Assembly (NCBI GenBank): GCA_020162035.1
Contig: JAIUNM010000003.1
Span: 62,001-126,000 of the forward strand
Length of the DNA stretch: 64,000 nt
Direction of reading: 5' to 3'
From: Bacteroidota bacterium
Lineage (GTDB): Bacteria > Bacteroidota > Bacteroidia > B-17B0 > Aurantibacillaceae
Made by a program: the position numbers and the translations under genes. Every line of letters begins with the position of its first letter. Position 1 is the first letter of the stretch. The notes under the pieces are model-generated. The model was given only the letters and a program-made list of their open reading frames with translations, was not told where the DNA came from and did no database searches. Below, in pieces: positions 54,531 to 63,778 of the stretch.

Positions 54531-55562
54531 CTAAAAATAAAAGTTTAATTTTATTGAGCCACTTGCACCATTAAAAATATTATTGTTATCTACATCAAAA
54601 CCCCAACTTCCATCAGCTGCACCTTTAATTGTTGTTGGCCCTACAATATCCGAATTAGCAGATGGGTTAGCCGAATTGGCATTTCCTGTACTTTGATATA
54701 TGGTTGTTGACGCAGATGTTCTGCTTAAAGACAATCCCCAGCCAAATTCGCCTCCTAAACTAACCTTAGGGCTAAAAAACCATTCAACCCCACCAAATAC
54801 ACGTGCTCCAAAACCAAATGTAGTGCCGTTTTTTCTATCAGTTACTCTTGCGTAAGCTGTGCCTCCTAAACCTGCAGTATTGGCTCCATTTATGCCAATT
54901 GCACTTGCAACATCAATATTACTTGCCCCAACAAATTCATCATCTAAATTAACGGTTACATTTTGTTGCGTGCCCGGGCCAGATGGTGCTATATTTACAG
55001 CTAAAGCATTTCCATATTTAAATTTATCGCGTGTGCTTTTTAAAAATATTCCTGCTTCTGCTCCATAAATACCTTGAATGCGAGTTTTGCCTTTTCTTTT
55101 TTCAATACCTAACGAAACTGCAAAATTAGTGTATGTTCTTGTCCATTTATTTTCTACTTGTTTTGCTTGATCAGGGTAACCGTTAACTGAAGTAGAAGGT
55201 GCTGTAAGCATTCTATTATTTACTTTATCTCTATCGCTTAATCCCCCAAAACCAACTCGAACAGTTCCTCTATAAGCAAAATTATTTTCTACAAAATATT
55301 TACCAGTAAAAGCTTGTCCGTTACTTAAAAAGGCAAAACTAGGTGGTTGGTTATTGTTAGTAACTACGTTTCCTGCTGTAGTTGTTGCAATACCGCCTTT
55401 GTTAAAAATGTTTCCAATATAATATAAAAACGGGTTTGCATCAATGCTTAAACTCCAATCTCCTTTTTCTGGTAATATTGCTTCTCCTTTTTTTGATGTT
55501 AGATTTTGAGAGAACATTCCAATGCTTAGAATTAAACTTAAGGTTATTAATTTAATTTTCAT
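54531..55562 (-). CDS. Outer-membrane beta-barrel protein, unknown function
   Basis: 343 residues with signal peptide KIKLITLSLILSIGMFSQ. The mature start NLTSKKGEAILPEKGDWSLSIDANPFLYYIGNIFNKGG and strands such as GTVRVGFGGLSDRD, TNFAVSLGIEKRKGKTRIQGIYGAEAGIFL, GARVFGGVEWFFSPKVSLGGEFGWGLSL and the final SIKLNFYF (C-terminal Phe) indicate an outer-membrane barrel. I recognise no specific family. It is the last intact gene of the minus-strand cluster that includes pcm and gldD, 35 bp after pcm. Confidence 0.7.
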   Translation of the reverse strand: MKIKLITLSLILSIGMFSQNLTSKKGEAILPEKGDWSLSIDANPFLYYIGNIFNKGGIATTTAGNVVTNNNQPPSFAFLSNGQAFTGKYFVENNFAYRGTVRVGFGGLSDRDKVNNRMLTAPSTSVNGYPDQAKQVENKWTRTYTNFAVSLGIEKRKGKTRIQGIYGAEAGIFLKSTRDKFKYGNALAVNIAPSGPGTQQNVTVNLDDEFVGASNIDVASAIGINGANTAGLGGTAYARVTDRKNGTTFGFGARVFGGVEWFFSPKVSLGGEFGWGLSLSRTSASTTIYQSTGNANSANPSANSDIVGPTTIKGAADGSWGFDVDNNNIFNGASGSIKLNFYF

Positions 55563-55597
55563 ATGCTTTATAACTTATAAATTAAAATATTATTGTG

Positions 55598-56278
55598 TTA
55601 ACTGGCTTTGTTTTGAAGTAAAGGTACAAATTTAAAGTTCCCTAATGTTTTTTTATCAAAACCTGTTTCTGATGTTTTTTTTAACCAAGTCATTTCTTGT
55701 ACTTCTCCTGCACCAATAGGGATTAGCATAATGCCACCAACTTTTAATTGACTTAATAAATCGTTAGGAATATAAGGTGCACCAGCAGTAACAATAATTT
55801 TATCAAAAGGAGAATGAATTGGTAGACCCTTATAACCATCGCCATAAAATAATTTGGCCGATTGGTAGCCTATATGTGGTAAAAAAAGTTTTGTTTTATC
55901 AAATAAGGCTTTTTGCCGCTCAATACTAAAAACTTTAGCACCTAATTCTATTAAAACAGCGGTTTGATATCCGCAGCCTGTACCAACTTCTAAAATTTTT
56001 TCTCCAGGTGTTATTTCTAACTGTTCAGACTGAAACGCAACGGTATATGGGTGCGAAATTGTTTGTCCTGAACCAATTGGTAATGCTTTATCGCTATAAG
56101 CGTGGTCTAATAATGCAGGGCGTGAAGTAGTGTTATCAAAGAATAAATGCCTAGGTACTTTAGCAATTGCATTAAGTACATTTATACTTTTAATACCTTT
56201 TTCTTTTAATTGTTCAACCAGGCGTTTTCTTTTGCCTTGGTATAAATACTCATCTTCAGAACTTACTTTGTAAAACAC
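55598..56278 (-). CDS. pcm: Protein-L-isoaspartate O-methyltransferase
   Basis: 226 residues. Pcm methylates L-isoaspartyl residues so that damaged proteins can be repaired, using SAM. The SAM-binding motif EVGTGCGYQTAVL is at 97-109. The family block IGSGQTISHPYTVAFQSEQL (68-87) and FDKIIVTAGAPYIPNDLLSQLKVGGIMLIPIG follow. Length and motif spacing are normal. No riboswitch is near this gene. Confidence 0.95.
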   Translation of the reverse strand: MFYKVSSEDEYLYQGKRKRLVEQLKEKGIKSINVLNAIAKVPRHLFFDNTTSRPALLDHAYSDKALPIGSGQTISHPYTVAFQSEQLEITPGEKILEVGTGCGYQTAVLIELGAKVFSIERQKALFDKTKLFLPHIGYQSAKLFYGDGYKGLPIHSPFDKIIVTAGAPYIPNDLLSQLKVGGIMLIPIGAGEVQEMTWLKKTSETGFDKKTLGNFKFVPLLQNKAS

Positions 56279-56372
56279 AATATTAATTTTTATAAAGTTA
56301 AATAAATGAAATTGGAGTATTTCAACCTCAATAAAATTTATACTAACAAAATAAGTTTAAAAAATTATTTTG

Positions 56373-56966
56373 TTACTCTTTCCATCTAGTAGAGTTTATT
56401 AAATGAAGAACATCTTTTTTGATAAAATCAACTACAATTTGTAAACTATCAATGTTTGGTTTAGTGTTAAAATATAATGCACCTCGCATAAAATGTTTAG
56501 TGCTATCGGTTAAATAAAATTGAAGCGATGAGGCTGTATTACCAGCGATATCAAACACTAAACCATAAACTTTTGCACTGTCTCTTAATACAACTATTTC
56601 ATCTAGCCCTGTAGCTTTAACTTGGTGTTTGTTGGCAAACTCATGCGAATCAGATAAATACTGCGCTAAATTGTTATTAATTACTTTGTAGCTTAAATGA
56701 ATTGTTGCGTCAAATTTTGGAAAATTAATATTTAACCAACAAGGTTCTGCACCCATGTGTTTATCTTGTTTTAAAACCGCATATGATGGATACTCAAAAG
56801 AGTAGGGGCAAACACTATCGTATTTTTGGTATTTTCTTTCAGGAAAATCAATTCTATAATAGCCTTTTGGTTTTGGCGAGTATATTTCATCGTCATCGTT
56901 TACACACGATGAATTAAAAATTGATAAGCCAAAAAATAAGATTAGTAGTTTAAAAGTTAGTTTCAA
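56373..56966 (-). CDS. gldD: Gliding motility lipoprotein GldD
   Basis: 197 residues. A lipoprotein signal ends at Cys21 (LSIFNSSC), followed by SPKPKGYYRIDFPERKYQKYDSVCPYSFEYPSYAVL, the GldD hallmark, and AEPCWLNINFPKFDATIHLSYK. GldD is needed for gliding in Flavobacterium johnsoniae. Its exact job in the T9SS/gliding machinery is not settled. Its presence with three PorP/SprF- or CTD-type loci supports a functional system, but motility cannot be read from this window alone. Confidence 0.9.
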   Translation of the reverse strand: MKLTFKLLILFFGLSIFNSSCVNDDDEIYSPKPKGYYRIDFPERKYQKYDSVCPYSFEYPSYAVLKQDKHMGAEPCWLNINFPKFDATIHLSYKVINNNLAQYLSDSHEFANKHQVKATGLDEIVVLRDSAKVYGLVFDIAGNTASSLQFYLTDSTKHFMRGALYFNTKPNIDSLQIVVDFIKKDVLHLINSTRWKE

Positions 56967-57029
56967 TTTTATACGTTTTTAAATTGTAAATATACTATTT
57001 AAGAAATAAAAAAAGAGTAATTGAAATTA

Positions 57030-57617
57030 TTAAATCGAAATAAATTGCCCGCTTGCACATGAAAGTAAAGAAAGTAACATAGCTAACAATAAAGCAAAAA
57101 GTAAAGGAATTTTAGGATATGCAGCAATAATTATTATAAAGTACATTGCCGAAAAAATTACAAACATTACCAAATATAAAAAACCAATAATGCCATCAAA
57201 AAAATCTAAACCAGTACGTTTTTTATAAGATTTTTTTAAAGTAATTTCTTTAAATTTATAGGGATAAGGAATAATTTTTTTTACAGATGTTAATAGTAAT
57301 TCTTTAGATAGAGTTGTTTTTTTTAATGTTGATTTTTGAAGAGTAGAAGTTGAATTCTTGTTATCAATAATTTTATCTTCAACTAAATTATTGTTGCTAT
57401 TAGTTTCAGTTTCATATTTTTGATGTTCGCTTTTGTATGTTTCTTTTTTAGGATAAGATTTAGTTACCAAAAGCGATTGTTGTGGCTTTTTAGAATAATT
57501 AAAATAAACACCTTTAGTATATTTTCTTGATAATAAAGTTGATTGGCAACTTGATAAAATTCCAATAATAATTACAATTAGGCTTATAAATTTATAATTA
57601 TAAAAATATTGTTTGAT
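57030..57617 (-). CDS. Lipoprotein with two C-terminal membrane spans, start codon not AUG/GUG
   Basis: The reading frame opens with KQYFYNYKFISLIVIIIGILSSC, a clear lipoprotein signal with lipobox LSSC, then STLLSRKYTKGVYFNYSKKP, a Lys/Ser/Thr/Asn-rich spacer, and two hydrophobic spans (about 139-159 and 164-181, with LLSLLSCASGQF). No ATG, GTG or TTG exists between the preceding in-frame stop and the signal peptide. The best start is ATC at 57617, 18 bp after ubiX. The first TTG (57470) would remove the whole signal. Non-AUG initiation, a mutated start or a sequence error are all possible. No known family is recognised. Confidence 0.5.
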   Translation of the reverse strand: MKQYFYNYKFISLIVIIIGILSSCQSTLLSRKYTKGVYFNYSKKPQQSLLVTKSYPKKETYKSEHQKYETETNSNNNLVEDKIIDNKNSTSTLQKSTLKKTTLSKELLLTSVKKIIPYPYKFKEITLKKSYKKRTGLDFFDGIIGFLYLVMFVIFSAMYFIIIIAAYPKIPLLFALLLAMLLSLLSCASGQFISI

Positions 57618-57635
57618 TAGATAAAGATATAAAAA

Positions 57636-58208
57636 TTATTTACTTGTTCCCCATCTAAATGTTTTATGATCAATTCCTGCAAGATCTATTACTCTATCAA
57701 CAACAGTTGCAGCTAGTTCATCAATCGTTTTAGGTAAACTGTAAAAACTAGGAGAGGCTGGGCAAATAATTCCGCCTGCTTCAGTAATTGTTTTCATATT
57801 ATTAATGTGAATTAAACTTAAAGGCGTATCGCGTGTAACTAAAATTAATTTTTTTCTTTCTTTTAAAATAACATCTGCAGCTCGTGTTATTAAATCGTTA
57901 CTTATTCCAGTAGCAATTCTTGCTAATGTGCCCATACTACAAGGGCAAATAATTAATACATCATACTTTGCAGACCCCGAAGCCATTGGTGCTAGAAAAT
58001 TATTTTTTTCAAAAACTTTAAATTTAAAATTATTATAATCTGTATTGTTTAATTCGAGTTTCCAAACATCTTTTGCATTATCGCTTAAAATTAAACTAAT
58101 CTCCTCAAAATTATTTTTTAAATTATTTAATTTATCTAATAATAGTTTTGCGTATATACTTCCGCTTGCACCAGTTATGGCAACAGCTATTTTTTTAGGA
58201 CTCTGCAT
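57636..58208 (-). CDS. ubiX: Flavin prenyltransferase UbiX
   Basis: 190 residues. UbiX makes prenylated FMN for UbiD-type decarboxylases. The FMN-binding TGASGSIYAKLLLDKL is at 12-27. The core IICPCSMGTLARIATGISNDLITRAADVILKERKKLILVTRDTPLSLIHINNM is diagnostic of UbiX/Pad1. In menaquinone-using Bacteroidota the prFMN partner is probably a UbiD-like enzyme elsewhere. The gene overlaps the upstream barrel gene by 14 bp and is followed 18 bp later by the non-AUG lipoprotein. Confidence 0.94.
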   Translation of the reverse strand: MQSPKKIAVAITGASGSIYAKLLLDKLNNLKNNFEEISLILSDNAKDVWKLELNNTDYNNFKFKVFEKNNFLAPMASGSAKYDVLIICPCSMGTLARIATGISNDLITRAADVILKERKKLILVTRDTPLSLIHINNMKTITEAGGIICPASPSFYSLPKTIDELAATVVDRVIDLAGIDHKTFRWGTSK

Positions 58209-58857
58209 TGCTTTTCTTTTTTAAATTTATTTTATAAGTTAATACAAGAGATAAAATGTTATTGTATAAACCTTTATTAAAAAAACGGGCAACTGCATTT
58301 GGGTAAAATATACCAGTTGCATTTAAACCATAAGGCCTAATAGGCAACAACGAATTTCCAGCTCTTACTTCAACATTAAAATTTTCATTTATTTTTCTTC
58401 CAAAACCAGTATTTAAACTAAATTCAAATTTTTCAAAAGGCCAAACATTATTCCAATTCCCAAATTGATTATCTTCTTGGTAATTGATGAGGTAATTTCC
58501 TCCAAAACCTAAATTAACAAAATAAACTTTGTTTAAAAAAACTCTGGTCATTACACTAATATCAACATAATTTAAATTTACCCTATAAAATGTAAAATCT
58601 CCTTTTGCAGGATTTTGATTATGCCTTGAGCCTTTTTGAGAAAAACTAATTTCTAATGCCATAGAATATTTAGGTTTAAAATTTGCTCTAACTCCAATAC
58701 CAACTAATGCGCCAAACTTATCATAACCAGCAAAGTTATCTCCGTGAATTTGACAAGCATTAAATCCAACTACAGGAAATGCAGTAAAAACTTCTTTTTG
58801 GCAAAAGCTAAAAACAGAAAATGTAAAAAATAAAAGGATTAAGAATTGTTTTAACAT
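58195..58857 (-). CDS. PorT-like outer-membrane beta-barrel protein
   Basis: 220 residues. I chose the ATG at 58857, which gives a clean signal peptide (LKQFLILLFFTFSVFSFCQ). The in-frame ATG at 58875 adds IKCIE before it. Barrel strands include VGIGVRANFKPKYSMALEISFSQKG, VYFVNLGFGGNYLI, FEFSLNTGFGRKINENFNVEVRAGNSLLPIR and the final LSLVLTYKINLKKKS. The SLLPIR...KGLYNNILS ending resembles the protein at 953-1579. It overlaps ubiX by 14 bp and starts the minus-strand cluster. The function is unknown. Confidence 0.7.
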   Translation of the reverse strand: MLKQFLILLFFTFSVFSFCQKEVFTAFPVVGFNACQIHGDNFAGYDKFGALVGIGVRANFKPKYSMALEISFSQKGSRHNQNPAKGDFTFYRVNLNYVDISVMTRVFLNKVYFVNLGFGGNYLINYQEDNQFGNWNNVWPFEKFEFSLNTGFGRKINENFNVEVRAGNSLLPIRPYGLNATGIFYPNAVARFFNKGLYNNILSLVLTYKINLKKKSNAES

Positions 58858-58977
58858 TTCAATGCATTTTATCACGAAATTAACAATACATTTTTATTAA
58901 ATAATGCATTTGTTTGAGTAAAATGTAGTAAATATGTTAATAATTTGTTGTATCTTAGCTAAATTAATTTTCTTATT

Positions 58978-61900
58978 ATGAAGAAACTACTTATTGTTTT
59001 TAACATATTTTTATTTATTTCACAAACAAAAGCTCAATTTTGGTCTGAGGGATTTGGAACTGGTTGCAACTCGGGCCAATTAGCTACTGCAGCAGCATTT
59101 ACACCAAGTAATGGTGCGTGGGGTATTACGTCATTAGCTACAGCCCCAGGCAATGGTACAGATGCAAACGAATGGTTTGTAAGTGCTACCGAAAATGGCA
59201 ATGCTATTGGTGCTTGTGGTAGCGGGTGTGGTACAAATAGAACTTTACATATAGGATCAAATTTGGCTCCAATTTTTGTTGACCCAGGTGCTGCTTTTTT
59301 AATTGGAGCTACATCAAATACCAATAAACGAGCTGAGTCGCCAACTATTAACTGTACAGGACAAAATAATATAAATTTAAATTTTAAATACTTAGGAAAT
59401 GGCGCTGCAGGACAACACTTTTGCGAAGTTTTATACTCATCAAACAATGGTGTTGCTTGGAATGTATTAGGGGTGTTAGCTCCATCAACTGCTGGTTGTT
59501 TACCACAAGGTACTTGGACTGGTTCAACTTTTGCTTTACCTGCTGCATGTAATAATAATTCAACTGTTAAAATTGGTTTTAGATGGCAAAATACTACCGC
59601 TGCAGGTACCGATCCTTCAATTGCTATTGATGATATTCAGTTATCTGCTGCAGCTCAATTAACCGTTACAACAACTGCTACAGCTTGTACAAACCAAACT
59701 GTTACCGCTACGTTAACTGGTACAACCGCTGGTACAACTGCTTTTACATGGTCAACTGTTCCTGGTACAGCTGTAATTTCAAATACAACCGCTTTAGGCA
59801 CAACTGCCACTATTAACTACAACGCACCAGGCACATATTCTGTAATTGTTGTTGGTTTTGTTGGTCCTGTTCCAACTTATACTGCAATGCAAACTGTAAC
59901 AGTTAATGCAACTCCAACTGTAGCAATTGCAAACCAAACTATTTGTGCCGGAGGTACTGCAACTTTAGATGCACAAAATACTGGCGCAACATATCAATGG
60001 GTTACTGTTAGTCCTGCACCTGGATTACTTGGCGCATCTCAAACTCAAACCGTTTCCCCATCAGTAAATAGTGTATATGGCGTTTCAATTACTTTAGGAG
60101 GTTGTTCTTTTACAACACAAGCAAACGTTACAATTGGTGCTGGTTTATCTTTAAGTGCAGGAGCAAGCCCAACGGTAGTTTGTCCAGGAGCTGCGGTTAC
60201 TTTAACAGCATCTGGAGCTACAAGTTATACTTGGGTTGCTGCCCCATCAAACACTGTGGGTACAGGAGCTTCAATAGTTGTTAATCCAACAGTTAATACA
60301 ACATATAATGTTTTTGGAGCAAGTGGAGCATGTACAGGCTCTACTTCTATATCAGTAAATACAGGAGGTTCATTGGCAATTGGTATTGTTGCTGGTAGTG
60401 CAAGTGTTTGTCCTGGTCAAACCGTTGGCTTAACTGCAAATGGAGCAACAAATTATACATGGACTCCAAGTGCAAGTTTAAATGCTCCAACTGGAGCAAA
60501 TGTAGTTGCTAGTCCAACAGTACCTACTACTTATACTGTTATAGGAGAATCGGGCGGTTGCACAGGAACAGCAACCATTAATGTTGGAGTAGGGTCGGCC
60601 CCTGCTGTGGCTGTGGCTGTTTCTGCAACAGCAGTTTGTACTGGGTTTACATCTACATTAACAGCAACCGGAGCACCAAGTTTTACATGGACAGGTAGTA
60701 CATTAACCACTTCTATTCAACAACCAAGTATTTCTGTTGGACCCGGAACATATACAGTAATTGGAAGTAATGGAATAGGTTGCAATTCGTTTAACGCTAT
60801 AACTATTAATACTTTAGCGCCTTTAACAATAAATGTTTCTCAAACCAATCCAACAGTTTGTATAGTAAGTAATTTCCCATTTTTCTCTTCGCCTGATACA
60901 TTAAAAGCTTCAGGAGCTTCAACTTATGCTTGGTTCCCTCCATTTAATATTTCAAATAGTATATCGCCAAACCCAATTGTTCGTCCAACAACTTCTACTT
61001 GTTATACAGTTATTGGTAATTCGGCCGTTTGTTCAGGGTCTGCTGTAATTTGCGTAACTGTAATGCCTCAATTTACAATTGGTGTAACTCCTCCTCAACC
61101 AGTAATGTGTTTGGGAGATAGTTTAGGTTTATGTGTTACATCTGTTGGTACATTGGCATTAGGGCCTCCATCTGGCTTTACCTATAATTGGACAGAAGCC
61201 GCAAATGCACCACCACCAAGTATGCCTAATAATTTATTAAAATGTGTTACAATATACCCTCAAAATACAACTACATATACTGTTGAAGTGAGAGATAATA
61301 ATCAAGTAGATTTCCCTAGTGTTGGTTGTATATCCTACCCTAGGTTAGTAACAGTTACTGTCTTGCCACAGCCACTCACAGCCGTCTCCATTCCAACAAT
61401 TAATGGAGTGCCAACAAATACAGTATGTTATGTAGGCAATACATTCTCTGACCCTGATGTAAATATTGTTTTATCTGCAACTAATAATAATGTTATACCT
61501 GCTTTACCACCAGGGGTTGTTCCAACATTTACATGGACAGCACCTTACGCAAATGGTACAGGTAGTTCACCAATATTAAGTCCAAATCCAGGAATTGGAG
61601 GAGGTTCGCCACCAACACATACTATTATTGTTAGTGCACCACAACGTTTACCAAAAATACAAACTTATACAGTACAAAGTGGTTATAATGGAATACCAGG
61701 TTGTAAAAGAATTGATACAATTTCTGTAATTGCAGTTGATTGTAGAAGTATGACTGCTGTATCGTTTAGCGTTGCAAATGCAAATGATACACTTTGTGCA
61801 GGGCAAGATTGTATAACCTTTTTAAATTTTACAGATACTTTAGCTGGAGGTCCGCAAAGTTACACATGGACATTTGCTGGCGGCACTCCATCAACATCAA

Positions 61901-62583
61901 CAGCTCAATTTCCAACAATTTGTTACAATTTACCTCCGCCTCCAGGGCAAGCAGGTTTTAACGTAGTTTTAAAAGTTTGTAACCCATGGCCTAAAGGCGT
62001 GGGAAGTTGTTACACAAAAGGTGTTGCTAACTTAATTAAAGTTGTAGATATACCTAACACAACAATTGTTCCGCCTGGTATGCTAAAAAGTATGGATTAT
62101 TTAAAATTTGCATCTACAAAAACCTATACTGCAAGTGGTGCAATATGGTACGAGTGGCGCGCTTTAAACTATTATGTTCCACCTCCAGCAAACGGAAATT
62201 TGTTTACAGTAAACAATCCATTAACTAATTTATTGTTAATTGTAAAAGGGTATAATTCATCAAGATGTTCTTCAGAAGATTCGGTGCAAATTGAGGTATC
62301 GCCAGATTGTGGAGAAATGTATGTGCCAAATGCTTTCTCTCCAAATAGCGATGGAGTAAATGATATACTTTATGTAAAAGGCAGATGTTTACAAACGCTA
62401 ACATTTATGGTATTTAACCGATGGGGCGAAAAAGTTTTTGAAACAACAGATATAAACAAAGGTTGGGACGGAACGTACAAAGGACAGTTAATGAATACTG
62501 ATGTTTTTGTTTACCGACTCGAAGGGAAAACACACGATGGAAAAGGGTTTAGTTTAAAAGGTAATATTACACTAGTTAGATAA
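58978..62583 (+). CDS. T9SS type B cargo with jellyroll and Ig-like repeats
   Basis: 1201 residues with signal peptide KKLLIVFNIFLFISQTKA. A jellyroll-like region (about 20-225: FWSEGFGTGCNSGQLATAAAF to DPSIAIDDIQL) is followed by Ig-like modules of the VTLTASGATSYTW / VGLTANGATNYTW type, then a PKD-like domain (YTWTFAGGTPSTSTAQFPTICYNL). The last 90 residues (YVPNAFSPNSDGVNDILYVKGRC...FMVFNRWGEKVFE...GNITLVR) are a type B sorting domain. It is 2 bp before a PorP/SprF gene, the sprB-sprF arrangement. It is likely a surface adhesin. No catalytic motif is seen. Confidence 0.9.
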   Translation: MKKLLIVFNIFLFISQTKAQFWSEGFGTGCNSGQLATAAAFTPSNGAWGITSLATAPGNGTDANEWFVSATENGNAIGACGSGCGTNRTLHIGSNLAPIFVDPGAAFLIGATSNTNKRAESPTINCTGQNNINLNFKYLGNGAAGQHFCEVLYSSNNGVAWNVLGVLAPSTAGCLPQGTWTGSTFALPAACNNNSTVKIGFRWQNTTAAGTDPSIAIDDIQLSAAAQLTVTTTATACTNQTVTATLTGTTAGTTAFTWSTVPGTAVISNTTALGTTATINYNAPGTYSVIVVGFVGPVPTYTAMQTVTVNATPTVAIANQTICAGGTATLDAQNTGATYQWVTVSPAPGLLGASQTQTVSPSVNSVYGVSITLGGCSFTTQANVTIGAGLSLSAGASPTVVCPGAAVTLTASGATSYTWVAAPSNTVGTGASIVVNPTVNTTYNVFGASGACTGSTSISVNTGGSLAIGIVAGSASVCPGQTVGLTANGATNYTWTPSASLNAPTGANVVASPTVPTTYTVIGESGGCTGTATINVGVGSAPAVAVAVSATAVCTGFTSTLTATGAPSFTWTGSTLTTSIQQPSISVGPGTYTVIGSNGIGCNSFNAITINTLAPLTINVSQTNPTVCIVSNFPFFSSPDTLKASGASTYAWFPPFNISNSISPNPIVRPTTSTCYTVIGNSAVCSGSAVICVTVMPQFTIGVTPPQPVMCLGDSLGLCVTSVGTLALGPPSGFTYNWTEAANAPPPSMPNNLLKCVTIYPQNTTTYTVEVRDNNQVDFPSVGCISYPRLVTVTVLPQPLTAVSIPTINGVPTNTVCYVGNTFSDPDVNIVLSATNNNVIPALPPGVVPTFTWTAPYANGTGSSPILSPNPGIGGGSPPTHTIIVSAPQRLPKIQTYTVQSGYNGIPGCKRIDTISVIAVDCRSMTAVSFSVANANDTLCAGQDCITFLNFTDTLAGGPQSYTWTFAGGTPSTSTAQFPTICYNLPPPPGQAGFNVVLKVCNPWPKGVGSCYTKGVANLIKVVDIPNTTIVPPGMLKSMDYLKFASTKTYTASGAIWYEWRALNYYVPPPANGNLFTVNNPLTNLLLIVKGYNSSRCSSEDSVQIEVSPDCGEMYVPNAFSPNSDGVNDILYVKGRCLQTLTFMVFNRWGEKVFETTDINKGWDGTYKGQLMNTDVFVYRLEGKTHDGKGFSLKGNITLVR

Positions 62584-62585
62584 TT

Positions 62586-63659
62586 ATGAAAATGAAACAA
62601 ATTTCAAAAAATAAAGTTGCAGCAACCATTAGCGCTTTACTAATTAGTGCAATTGGTTATTCTCAGGATATTCATTTTTCACAATATGCTGAAGTGCAAA
62701 GTAGCATAAATCCTGCGTTAGCTGGTTCTATTTATAATACCAGAGCAATGGCTAATTATAGAACACAATGGGGCAGTGTTGCAAAATCTTACCAAACCAT
62801 TGGATTTAGTTTTGAACAAACAATTGGTTTTAAAAAACTTAAAGGGAATTATCCAACTTTGTTTTTAAATATTTTTAGAGACCAAGCGGGTGATGCTAAA
62901 TTAAGGAAATTAAATCCTAACATTGGATTATCTCAACATGTAAAAATTAATAAAAACTCTAAAATAGGCGTTGGTTTTCAAGGAGGTTTTATTTACAAAA
63001 CAATAGATTTAACTAATTTACGTTGGGGAACACAATTTGACGAAGAGTCACTTTCGTATAACTCTAATTTACCAAATGGCGAAAATAACACGCCAAGAAG
63101 TGCAATTACAGGATATGATTTTGTGGTTGGCGCTAATTACAGTTATGCAAAAAGTGATAGATTTATAAGTTCTCGTGATGGAAATAAATTTAATGGAGGG
63201 TTTAGTTTAAATCATTTTACAATACCTAAAAATTCGTTTATACAAACAAACGAAAAATTATATACCCGAATTAATATACATGCAAATGCTGATATAGCAA
63301 TTCCAAATTCTAAAAATGCGGTAATGCCAATGTTGTTAATTATGATGCAAGGAAAATCTCGCGAATTTATTGGAGGTGCATTATTTAAATTTATTTTAAA
63401 TGACCAATCAACTTTCACTAAAAATAACAAGCCCAGTGCATTTGCAATTGGCGCTCAATACCGTTACCGCGATGCAATTATTCCATCAGCTTTATACCAA
63501 TTTGATGCTTATAGTATTGGTTTATCTTACGATATAAATGTTTCTGCATTAACACCAGCAAGTAAACGATTTGGCGGTTTAGAAGTTATGCTTAGATATA
63601 ATGTTTCGCCAGGGTACGGTAAAAACTTAGGGCGTTCAGATACAAAATCTTCGTATTAG
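62586..63659 (+). CDS. PorP/SprF family type IX secretion membrane protein
   Basis: 357 residues with signal peptide (to about residue 26) and the hallmark QDIHFSQYAEVQSSINPALAGSIYNTRAMANYRTQWGSVAKSYQTIGFSFEQ, then barrel strands to ISYDINVS-type and GGLEVMLRYNVSP. It is 54 residues longer than the PorP/SprF protein at 9702-10613. It follows the type B cargo with a 2-bp gap, so the two are surely co-translated and likely a dedicated cargo-partner pair. The polar end (GYGKNLGRSDTKSSY) is not a barrel strand. Confidence 0.93.
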   Translation: MKMKQISKNKVAATISALLISAIGYSQDIHFSQYAEVQSSINPALAGSIYNTRAMANYRTQWGSVAKSYQTIGFSFEQTIGFKKLKGNYPTLFLNIFRDQAGDAKLRKLNPNIGLSQHVKINKNSKIGVGFQGGFIYKTIDLTNLRWGTQFDEESLSYNSNLPNGENNTPRSAITGYDFVVGANYSYAKSDRFISSRDGNKFNGGFSLNHFTIPKNSFIQTNEKLYTRINIHANADIAIPNSKNAVMPMLLIMMQGKSREFIGGALFKFILNDQSTFTKNNKPSAFAIGAQYRYRDAIIPSALYQFDAYSIGLSYDINVSALTPASKRFGGLEVMLRYNVSPGYGKNLGRSDTKSSY

Positions 63660-63700
63660 TATTAACAATAAAAAATAATTGTTAATACTTATTTATTTTT
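63660..63700 (+). terminator. Probable terminator after PorP/SprF
   Basis: TATTAACAAT (63660-63669) pairs with ATTGTTAATA (63678-63687), a 10-bp AT-rich stem over an 8-nt A-rich loop, followed by a T-rich tract with a run of seven T slightly downstream. Confidence 0.6.
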
Positions 63701-63713
63701 TTAAGAAATTTAA

Positions 63714-63745
63714 TTGTGCGAATGCTTAGCTTTCTGCTAACTTTA
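63714..63745 (+). promoter_or_regulatory. Probable promoter of mreB
   Basis: TTG at 63714-63716, 21 nt, then TAACTTTA at 63738-63745, one base off consensus. It lies 33 bp before the mreB ATG. Confidence 0.5.
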
Positions 63746-63778
63746 CGTTTTAATCATTTAACACAATTTACTTAAAGC

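Noticed and set aside
58978..62583. Repeated DNA segments in the cargo genes as a possible CRISPR or mobile element
   Set aside because: The repeats keep reading frame, vary at synonymous sites and encode Ig-like or PKD modules. There are no constant repeats with unique spacers.
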